Assembly (NCBI GenBank): GCA_938003515.1
Contig: CALKYL010000350.1
Location: 1-7,673 of the forward strand
Source: an uncultured bacterium
Lineage (GTDB): Bacteria; Planctomycetota; UBA1135; UBA2386
DNA length: 7,673 nt
Reading direction: 5' to 3'
The notes beneath the pieces are model-generated. The model saw only the letters and a list, made by a program, of their open reading frames with translations. It was not told the DNA's origin and did not search any database. Below, piece after piece: positions 1-5,271 of this stretch (its first letter is position 1; the number at the start of each line of letters is the position of its first letter). The position numbers and the translations under genes are program-made.

Positions 1-138
1 GCCCGACCCAGCTGCGGCGGTCCCGGTCGCCGACGGCGCGTCGGCGGGCGCGACGGGGTCGCCGCCGCGCAGCGCGAGCCAGGCGACCAGGGCGAGAGCG
101 GCGACGAAGAAGAACAGTGCGAGGCTTTGGGGCTTCAT
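1..138 (-). CDS. Membrane-anchored or secreted protein, N-terminal fragment (cut by window edge)
   Basis: The minus strand is open from an ATG at 138 to the window edge, giving 46 residues. It begins MKPQSLALFFF and continues with a hydrophobic run from about residue 5 to 23 (Leu, Phe, Val, Ala, Trp), closed by Arg24. A low-complexity Ala/Pro/Gly/Thr/Asp stretch then starts. That is the pattern of an uncleaved signal anchor or a signal peptide followed by a flexible periplasmic linker. There is no lipobox cysteine, so a lipoprotein is unlikely. It is divergent from the aminopeptidase P gene, with 104 bp between the two starts, and I see no good Shine-Dalgarno site. The function cannot be inferred because the folded domain lies outside the window. 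The hydrophobic segment and the codon pattern are what make this a likely real gene. Confidence 0.6.
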   Translation of the reverse strand, partial: MKPQSLALFFFVAALALVAWLALRGGDPVAPADAPSATGTAAAGSG

Positions 139-227
139 CGGGAGCGAGCAGGCGGTGGCGGCGCTGCGACGCGCCTCGTGCGCGGGAAACTCCCGGCCCG
201 GTCGTTCTGCCCGGCGCGGCGGTCCCC

Positions 228-233
228 TACGCT
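228..233 (+). promoter_or_regulatory. Candidate -10 box (TACGCT) for a leaderless or near-leaderless aminopeptidase P mRNA
   Basis: TACGCT lies 9 nt before the ATG at 243, and there is no Shine-Dalgarno sequence in that gap. A transcript started from this box would begin at or within a few bases of the start codon. I see no convincing -35 box. The segment GCGGCCATGCC around the start also occurs at the start at 3431, which has its own TANNNT box. Confidence 0.4.
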
Positions 234-242
234 CGCGCGGCC

Positions 243-1655
243 ATGCCGAGTTCCTCGCACTACAAGCAGCGCCGCCGGCAGTTCCTCGGCGCGATCGAGA
301 CCCCCGTCCTGCTGATGGCCGGCGGCTGGATCTCCCGCAACTACCCGGCGAACTGGAGCCCGTTCCGGGCCGACAGCTCCTTCTTGTTCTTCTTCCCGAA
401 CCCGGAGCCCAACGCCGCCGCGCTGTTCGACCCGAAGGACGACTCGGTGACCCTGTTCCTCGACGAGCGCACCCAGGAGGACGCGCTGTGGCACGGCCCG
501 GTGCCGAGCTTCGCCGACATGAAGCGCGGCCTCGGCGTCAACGCCGTCGAGAAGCGCAGCGACCTCGCGAAACTCGTCAAGAAGCGGGTCGGCCGGCGCA
601 AGCTGCGCACGCTCGCCGTCGCCGACCCGCGCGCGACGGCGGAGGCGACGGCGATCTCGGGCGAACAGCTCGACTTCTTCGACGCGGACCGCATCGGCGA
701 CGAAGACCTCGTCGCCGCGATCGCGAAGCTGCGCAACCACAAGTCGCCCGAGGAGCTCGCGGAGATGCGGCAGGCGGCCGCGATCACGCGCGACGCGCAC
801 ACGCTGGCGATGGCGAAGACGCGCGCGGGCATCTACGAGCAGGAGCTCGTCGGCCACGTCGAGGGCACCTTCGCGCGGCACGGCTGCGTGCCGGCCTACA
901 ACACGATCCTCAGCGTGCGCGGCGAAGTGCTGCACAACCACGACCACGGCAACCTGCTGAAGGACGGCGACCTCGTGCTGCTCGACGGCGGCGCCGAGCT
1001 GCCGAGCGGCTACTGCGCCGACGTCACGCGCACGTGGCCGGTGTCGGGGCGGTTCTCGGCGGAGGCCCGCGACGTCTACGACGTCGTGCTCGCGGCCGAG
1101 CAGGCCTCGATCGAGGCGGTGGCGCCGGGCGCGCGCTACCGCGACGTGCACATGGTCTCGTGCCGCATCCTCGCGGACGGCCTCGCGCAGCTCGGCATCC
1201 TGCGCGGCGATCCCGACGGGCTGGTCGAGAGCGGCGCCCACGCGCTGTTCTTCCCGCACGGCGTCGGCCACCTGCTCGGGCTCGACGTGCACGACATGGA
1301 GGGCTTCGGCGACCGCGTCGCGTACGCGCCGGGCCGCAGCCGCAGCGAGCAGTTCGGCACCCGCAACCTGCGGCTCGACGTCGCCCTCGAGCCCGGCATG
1401 TGCGTCACGATCGAGCCCGGCATCTACTTCGTGCCGGCGATCCTGCGCGACGCCTCGTTCAAGAAGCAGTTCCGGAGCCAGGTCGACTTCTCCACCGTCG
1501 AGCGCTTCCTCGGCATGAACAGCCGGCGCGGCTTCGGCGGCGTGCGCATCGAGGACGACGTCGTCTGCACGCGCTCGGGTCGCGAAGTGCTCTCCGAGGC
1601 GGTGCCGAAGGAACGGCTCGCGATCGAGGCGCTGGTCGGCAGCGCGACGCACTGA
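243..1655 (+). CDS. pepP: Xaa-Pro aminopeptidase (aminopeptidase P, peptidase family M24B)
   Basis: This 470-residue protein should remove an N-terminal residue preceding proline from peptides, using a dinuclear metal site in a pita-bread fold. Residues about 6-75 match the AMP_N domain, including FRADSSFLFFFPNPEP, equivalent to the family's FRxDSxFxYLTG. The metallopeptidase domain follows from about 170. All five ligands are visible: D248 (LLDGG), D260 (CADVTRT), H343 (HGVGH), E391 (TIEPG) and E437 (VRIEDD). H339 and H350 (LDVHD) match further active-site histidines. No signal peptide is present, so it is probably cytoplasmic. The spacing H343-E391 and E391-E437 is longer than in E. coli PepP. 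I chose the ATG at 243 because homology starts just after it and a TACGCT box precedes it; the in-frame ATG at 117 would overlap the divergent gene. A prolidase is the main alternative, but AMP_N favours aminopeptidase P. Confidence 0.93.
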   Translation: MPSSSHYKQRRRQFLGAIETPVLLMAGGWISRNYPANWSPFRADSSFLFFFPNPEPNAAALFDPKDDSVTLFLDERTQEDALWHGPVPSFADMKRGLGVNAVEKRSDLAKLVKKRVGRRKLRTLAVADPRATAEATAISGEQLDFFDADRIGDEDLVAAIAKLRNHKSPEELAEMRQAAAITRDAHTLAMAKTRAGIYEQELVGHVEGTFARHGCVPAYNTILSVRGEVLHNHDHGNLLKDGDLVLLDGGAELPSGYCADVTRTWPVSGRFSAEARDVYDVVLAAEQASIEAVAPGARYRDVHMVSCRILADGLAQLGILRGDPDGLVESGAHALFFPHGVGHLLGLDVHDMEGFGDRVAYAPGRSRSEQFGTRNLRLDVALEPGMCVTIEPGIYFVPAILRDASFKKQFRSQVDFSTVERFLGMNSRRGFGGVRIEDDVVCTRSGREVLSEAVPKERLAIEALVGSATH

Positions 1656-1665
1656 GCGGCGCGCG

Positions 1666-2349
1666 ATGGCGAGGGCGATCGCACTCGCGCTGGCGCAGCT
1701 GTTCAGCGGCCCGATCCTCGGCGTGCTCGGCGCGTGCGCGCTGCTGAGCGCTCTGTGCTTCGTGCTGCTGTGGCTCGGCATCGACTTCGCGCTGCTGCAC
1801 TGGTTCGGCGACACGTGGCTCGCGACGACCGTGGTCGGCGTGCTCGGCGGGATCGCGACCTTCGCGCTCGCATGGGTGACGTTCCCGCTGGTCGCCGGCG
1901 CGTTCGTCGGACTGTTCCTCGAACACGTCGCGGCGCTGGTCGAGCGCCGGCACTACCCGGAGCTGCCGGCCGCGAAGGGCCTGCCGTTCGTCCAGGGGAT
2001 CGCGGTCAGCGTTCGCTTCCTGGTGGTGCTGCTGGCCGCCAACGCGCTGCTGCTGGTGCTGCTGCTCGTGCCGCCCGTCTACGCCGTCGCGTGGCTCGTC
2101 GTCAACGGCTGGCTCGTCGGCCGCGAATACGTCGAGCTCGTCGCGATGCGCCGCGTCGCCCCGGCCGAGGCGGACGCGCTGCGGCGACGCCACCGCGTCG
2201 AGTGCTTCGCCACCGGCGTCGCGCTCGCGCTGCTGATGCCGCTGCCGATCGTCAACCTCGTGCTGCCGGTGCTGGCGACCGCCGTCGTCGTGCACCGCTA
2301 CCACGACTGGCGGCGCGCCGACGCACGCGCTCACGCGGGCGGCGGATAG
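1666..2349 (+). CDS. EI24/CysZ-like integral membrane protein
   Basis: This 227-residue, very hydrophobic protein has membrane segments at about 15-39, 52-86 (long enough for a hairpin), 114-147 (likewise) and 180-210. The signature NGWLVGREYVELVAMRR (147-163), followed by an RRRHR segment and a final hydrophobic block, is typical of bacterial EI24-domain proteins (Pfam EI24, which includes the sulfate transporter CysZ). CysZ itself imports sulfate for cysteine synthesis. No sulfur-assimilation gene is nearby and the broader family is poorly characterised, so I do not claim sulfate transport. It starts 10 bp after the aminopeptidase P stop with no visible promoter or strong Shine-Dalgarno site, so co-transcription and perhaps translational coupling are likely. 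Its last 19 bp overlap the 3' end of the convergent stress-protein gene. Confidence 0.8.
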   Translation: MARAIALALAQLFSGPILGVLGACALLSALCFVLLWLGIDFALLHWFGDTWLATTVVGVLGGIATFALAWVTFPLVAGAFVGLFLEHVAALVERRHYPELPAAKGLPFVQGIAVSVRFLVVLLAANALLLVLLLVPPVYAVAWLVVNGWLVGREYVELVAMRRVAPAEADALRRRHRVECFATGVALALLMPLPIVNLVLPVLATAVVVHRYHDWRRADARAHAGGG

Positions 2350-2762
2350 AGCACGACGGGCACGTGCGCGTGGCGCACGACGACCTCGGCGACCGACCCG
2401 AGCAGCAGCCGGCGCAGGCCGGACCGGCCGTGCGTCGCCATCGCGACGTAGTCGGCCTTGTGCTTCTTCGCGAAGTCGACGATCGCCTGGGGCACGTCTG
2501 CCGCGTCGAGGACCTCCGCCCGCTTGCAGCGGCCGCCGAGCTTCGCGGCCAGGGTCTTCAGCTCCTTCTCCCAGTCGGCGCGCAGCTGCTGCCGGTCGGG
2601 ATAGACGGCCATCAGGCTGCCCGCGGTCGGCTCGAACGGAAGGTCCTCGAGCACGGCGACCAGGGTGATGTCCAGATCCAGGCGCTCGGCGAGCTCGCGC
2701 ACGGGCTCGAACGCACGCTGGGACTCCTTCGACAGATCCGAGGTCAGGACGATGCCAGGCAT
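2331..2762 (-). CDS. Universal stress protein, single UspA domain
   Basis: This is a 143-residue single-domain Usp protein, the usual length for the family. These cytosolic alpha/beta proteins often bind ATP and are induced by starvation or respiratory stress. The first strand reads GIVLTSDLS with the conserved D9. The second half carries ADYVAMATHGRSGLRRLLLG followed by S123, corresponding to the ATP-binding pattern G-x2-G-x9-G-(S/T). The first Gly is Ala109 here, while G112, G122 and S123 are kept, so nucleotide binding is likely but untested. It ends in the typical HAHVPVVLYPPPA. The ATG at 2762 is chosen because GGAGAA lies just upstream and homology begins at residue 3. It is divergent from the CBS-domain gene and overlaps the EI24-like gene tail to tail. 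Confidence 0.93.
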   Translation of the reverse strand: MPGIVLTSDLSKESQRAFEPVRELAERLDLDITLVAVLEDLPFEPTAGSLMAVYPDRQQLRADWEKELKTLAAKLGGRCKRAEVLDAADVPQAIVDFAKKHKADYVAMATHGRSGLRRLLLGSVAEVVVRHAHVPVVLYPPPA

Positions 2763-2766
2763 TTGG

Positions 2767-2772
2767 TTCTCC
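2767..2772 (-). promoter_or_regulatory. Shine-Dalgarno site (GGAGAA) of the universal stress protein gene
   Basis: On the minus strand GGAGAA precedes the ATG at 2762, with 6 nt between the GGAG core and the start codon. It fixes the start and shows that this gene has a leadered mRNA, unlike several neighbours. Confidence 0.75.
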
Positions 2773-2798
2773 GCTGTTGCACAGGGTCGCCGGCCCGC

Positions 2799-2827
2799 GG
2801 CCACGTGGCCATGCGCACAAGGGCCAC
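2799..2827. promoter_or_regulatory. Palindromic candidate operator in the USP/CBS divergent intergenic region
   Basis: GGCCACGTGGCC at 2799-2810 is a perfect 12-bp palindrome. A third half-site, GGCCAC, is at 2822-2827, in inverted orientation to the GTGGCC at 2805-2810. The cluster sits near the middle of the 126-bp gap between two divergent starts (2762 and 2889), a common place for a shared regulator site. The binding protein is unknown. GC-rich DNA makes such half-sites more frequent by chance. Confidence 0.35.
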
Positions 2828-2874
2828 CTACCGCGCGCGGCGAAAGAAGTGTGTACCAGGAGCGGTTCCGAAGC

Positions 2875-2880
2875 AGGAGG
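2875..2880 (+). promoter_or_regulatory. Shine-Dalgarno site (AGGAGG) of the CBS-domain gene
   Basis: A full AGGAGG lies 8 nt before the ATG at 2889. It selects this start over an in-frame upstream ATG that would lie within the intergenic region. Confidence 0.85.
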
Positions 2881-2888
2881 ACGAACCG

Positions 2889-3398
2889 ATGCCAGCCCAG
2901 AAGACGACCCGCTCCCGCCGCCGACCGGACCCGTTCGACCTGAGCGCCGCGGACGTGATGCAGCAGTCGGTGATCACGGTGCGCGCGAGCGACTCCCTGC
3001 GCGAGGCCGAACGCGTGCTGGCCGAGGCGCGCATCAGCGGCGCCCCCGTGGTCGACGACGCCGGCGCCGTGCTCGGCGTGCTGTCGCTGCGGGACCTCGC
3101 GCGGCACCGCGCCGAGGACGGGGATCTGCCCGAGGACGCCGACGTGGAGGTCTTCGACAGCGGCGTCGACGACACCGAGCAGGTGGCGTTCGACCGGCCC
3201 GCGAGCGGCGCGTGCGCCGCCGACGTCATGACCCAGGACCTCGTCTCGGTCGCTCCGGCCGCGACGCTCGCGCAGGTCGCGAAGCGCATGGTCGACGCCG
3301 AGGTGCACCGCGTGCTCGTGCTCGAGCGCGGCAAGCTGCGCGGCCTCGTCTCCTCGACGGACCTGCTGCGCGTGCTCGCCGGCGCCGGACGGGACTGA
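2889..3398 (+). CDS. Tandem CBS-domain protein (Bateman module)
   Basis: This 169-residue protein consists only of a pair of CBS domains, about 19-76 and 110-167. Each opens with the usual ADVM segment (residues 21-24 and 111-114). Both carry the adenine-nucleotide motif G-h-h-S/T-x-x-D: GVLSLRD at 63-69 and GLVSSTD at 152-158. Such pairs generally bind AMP, ATP or S-adenosylmethionine and regulate a partner, but no effector domain is fused here. A short basic N-terminal tail (TTRSRRR) precedes the first domain. An acidic, probably flexible linker rich in Asp and Glu (about 75-102) separates the two. The start is set by a strong AGGAGG. The gene diverges from a universal stress protein gene, so both products may respond to energy or redox state. 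The partner protein is not identifiable from this window. Confidence 0.9.
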   Translation: MPAQKTTRSRRRPDPFDLSAADVMQQSVITVRASDSLREAERVLAEARISGAPVVDDAGAVLGVLSLRDLARHRAEDGDLPEDADVEVFDSGVDDTEQVAFDRPASGACAADVMTQDLVSVAPAATLAQVAKRMVDAEVHRVLVLERGKLRGLVSSTDLLRVLAGAGRD

Positions 3399-3418
3399 GA
3401 CGCCGGACCCGCGGCCGC

Positions 3419-3424
3419 TATCGT
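3419..3424 (+). promoter_or_regulatory. Candidate -10 box (TATCGT) for a leaderless DUF3592-like gene mRNA
   Basis: TATCGT ends 6 nt before the ATG at 3431, and no Shine-Dalgarno sequence is present. A weak -35 candidate, CTGAGA at 3395-3400, overlaps the stop codon of the CBS gene with an 18-nt spacer. The whole promoter would fit in the 32-bp gap plus the end of the upstream gene. Confidence 0.5.
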
Positions 3425-3430
3425 GCGGCC

Positions 3431-4294
3431 ATGCCCGCGGATCCCCCGCTCGACCCGCCGCCGCGCCACGTGCCCGCGTCGCTCCGGCTGCGCGTGCTGC
3501 TGGGGGGCGTGCCGACCACGATCGGCTGGTGCCTGCTGGCGTTCGGCGGGTTCCTGGCGACGGTCTTCGTCGGCAACTCGGAGCTCGCGACGTCGCTGCG
3601 CTTCGCGGCCGAGTTCGCCGCGGTCGAGGGCGAGGTCGTCGCGTGCGAGCCGACCAACATGCGGCACGACGATCGACAGGTTCACCGCGTGACGTTCTCG
3701 TACCTCGCGGACGGCGAGCGCCGCGAGGGCAGCGCCTACACGACGTCACTCCGTGACCTCCCCGAGGTCGGCGCGCGCCTCCCGGTCGAATACGCGATCG
3801 GCGATCCGGAGACGGCCCGCGTGCCCGGGCTCCAGACGGCGCCGTTCCCGGCCTGGACGGCGTTCGTGCTGGTCTTCCCGCTGGTCGGCGCGGTGCTGCT
3901 CGCGGTCGGGATCCGCGGCGCGCGGCGGCGGCTGCACCTGCTGCGCAACGGGCGGGCTGCGTGGGGGATCCTGACCGACAGACAGCCGACGTCGACCAGG
4001 ATCAACGGCGCGCGCGTCTACCTTCTGACCTTCCGGTTCGTCGACGCGGCCGGCGCCGAGCGCACCGTCCGCGAACGAAGCCACCTCGCCGAACACTTCG
4101 ACGCGTCGGTCGCGCGGCCGGTGCTGCACGACCCCGACGCCGGCATCGGCTGCCTGGTCGACGCGATCCCCGGCCGGCCGCGCTTCGTCGAGGGACGCTG
4201 GCAACCGATCGGCATGGCGCGGCTCGCGGCCGTCATCGTGCTGCCGATCGTGACCGTCGTGGCCCTGTACGGGGCGCGCTACGTCGTCGTCTGA
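3431..4294 (+). CDS. DUF3592-like membrane protein with two related soluble segments
   Basis: This 287-residue protein has membrane segments at about 25-48, 142-162 and 263-281. Between them lie two soluble segments of about 75 residues (66-140 and 178-252). The first resembles DUF3592: a V-x-G-x-V opening, VTFSYLADG in the middle, then a GARLPVEYAIGDP turn and a closing Arg-x-Pro-Gly. The second keeps the same order (ILTDRQPTS, LLTFRFVDAAG, VLHDPDAG) but is more diverged, suggesting internal duplication. The family has no established function. The soluble parts probably lie on one face of the membrane. The ATG at 3431 is supported by the TATCGT box and by the sequence beginning with a short Pro-rich tail before the first helix. 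It overlaps the convergent PLP-enzyme gene by 16 bp. Confidence 0.75.
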   Translation: MPADPPLDPPPRHVPASLRLRVLLGGVPTTIGWCLLAFGGFLATVFVGNSELATSLRFAAEFAAVEGEVVACEPTNMRHDDRQVHRVTFSYLADGERREGSAYTTSLRDLPEVGARLPVEYAIGDPETARVPGLQTAPFPAWTAFVLVFPLVGAVLLAVGIRGARRRLHLLRNGRAAWGILTDRQPTSTRINGARVYLLTFRFVDAAGAERTVRERSHLAEHFDASVARPVLHDPDAGIGCLVDAIPGRPRFVEGRWQPIGMARLAAVIVLPIVTVVALYGARYVVV

Positions 4295-5235
4295 GCCCGC
4301 GCCGCCGCGAGCCAGGCGAGATCGGTGTTGCCGCCGCTGAGGATCATGCCGATGCGGCGGCCGCGCAGCTCCGGCGCGATCGCGCGCAGCGCCGCGAGCA
4401 CGGTCGCGCAGCTCGGCTCTACGACGATCTTCATGCGCTCGAGGAAGAAGCGCGCGGCGGCGAGCATCGCCGGCTCCGAGACGGTCACGACCTCGACCCG
4501 GTGGCGCCGCAGCAGCGCGAAGTTCGGCTCGCCGAGCGCGGTCAGCAGTCCGTCGGCCCACGTCTCGGGCCGCTCGACGCGCGGCTGGCGCACCCCGGTC
4601 GCCAGCGAGCGCGCCGCGTCGTCGACCGCGGCGGGCTCGGCGGCAAGCACGCGCGCGTCGGGTCGCAGCGCCCGGGCGACGACCGCGGTGCCGGCGCACA
4701 GGCCGCCGCCCCCGACGGGCGCGATGACGACGTCGAGGCCGGGCACGTCCTCGAACAGCTCGAGCGCCGCCGTGCCCTGGCCGGCGATGACCCGCGGGTC
4801 CTCGAACGGATGCACGAGCGTCGCACCGGTCTCGCGCTGCCACGCGGCGCACGTCGCCTCGCGCTCCGACTGCGCGCAGAAGCGGATCTCCGCGCCGTAG
4901 CCACGCACCGCGTCGACCTTCACCGGCGGCGCGGTCTGCGGCAGGACGACGTAGGCCGGCACGCCGTGCGTCCGCGCCGCGCAGGCCAGCGCCGCCGAGT
5001 GGTTGCCGCTGCTGTGCGTGACCACGCCCCGCGCCGCCGTGGCGTCGTCGAGCGCGAAGACGGCGCTGCACGCGCCGCGCGCCTTGAAGGCGCCGACCCT
5101 CTGCAGGTTCTCGCACTTCGCGAACACCCGCGCTCCGAGCTCGCGGTCGAGCGTCGCCGAGGTCATCACCGGCGTGCGGTGCACGTGCCCGCGGATCCGT
5201 TCGGCCGCGGCGCGCACGTCGTCGATCGTGGTCAC
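4279..5235 (-). CDS. Serine racemase / threonine (serine) dehydratase-type PLP enzyme
   Basis: This 318-residue fold-type II PLP enzyme resembles mammalian serine racemase along its whole length. K51 in AFKARGA is the Schiff-base lysine. SSGNHS (75-80) holds the phosphate-side Asn loop and S76, equivalent to the re-face catalytic Ser84 of serine racemase. GGGGL (175-179) is the phosphate-binding glycine loop, and S300 in SGGN contacts the pyridine nitrogen. The divalent-metal site also appears kept (E200 and D206 in AAEPAAVDD). There is no C-terminal ACT domain, so it is not the isoleucine-regulated biosynthetic IlvA form. Likely reactions are L/D-serine racemization and deamination of serine or threonine to pyruvate or 2-oxobutanoate; sequence alone does not separate these, and hydroxyaspartate dehydratase is another option. 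The start is GTG, supported by homology and an upstream TATGTT box. Confidence 0.88.
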   Translation of the reverse strand: MTTIDDVRAAAERIRGHVHRTPVMTSATLDRELGARVFAKCENLQRVGAFKARGACSAVFALDDATAARGVVTHSSGNHSAALACAARTHGVPAYVVLPQTAPPVKVDAVRGYGAEIRFCAQSEREATCAAWQRETGATLVHPFEDPRVIAGQGTAALELFEDVPGLDVVIAPVGGGGLCAGTAVVARALRPDARVLAAEPAAVDDAARSLATGVRQPRVERPETWADGLLTALGEPNFALLRRHRVEVVTVSEPAMLAAARFFLERMKIVVEPSCATVLAALRAIAPELRGRRIGMILSGGNTDLAWLAAARAQTTT

Positions 5236-5241
5236 GGCGTG

Positions 5242-5247
5242 AACATA
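5242..5247 (-). promoter_or_regulatory. Candidate -10 box (TATGTT) for a leaderless racemase/dehydratase mRNA
   Basis: On the minus strand TATGTT ends 6 nt before the GTG start at 5235, the same spacing as the box before 3431. No Shine-Dalgarno site is present. It lies inside the 36-bp gap after the glycosidase stop, so the gene may have its own promoter as well as read-through. No clear -35 box is visible. Confidence 0.5.
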
Positions 5248-5271
5248 GCCACGGTCGTGCCCCGCGCGCGA

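Noticed and set aside
183..195. Small hairpin CGGGA-AAC-TCCCG in the left divergent intergenic region
   Set aside because: Five-base arms are expected by chance in DNA this GC-rich, and no T-tract or promoter element accompanies it.
117..242. Upstream in-frame ATG at 117 as the aminopeptidase P start
   Set aside because: The extra 42 residues are Arg/Gly/Pro-rich with no homology, would overlap the divergent membrane-protein start, and lack a ribosome-binding site.
135..1814. Long minus-strand open frame opposite aminopeptidase P
   Set aside because: It conflicts with a plus-strand gene having all catalytic motifs, and its composition is that of a shadow frame.
1459..2820. Minus-strand open frame spanning the EI24-like and USP genes
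   Set aside because: It overlaps two recognisable genes in other frames and shows no family features.
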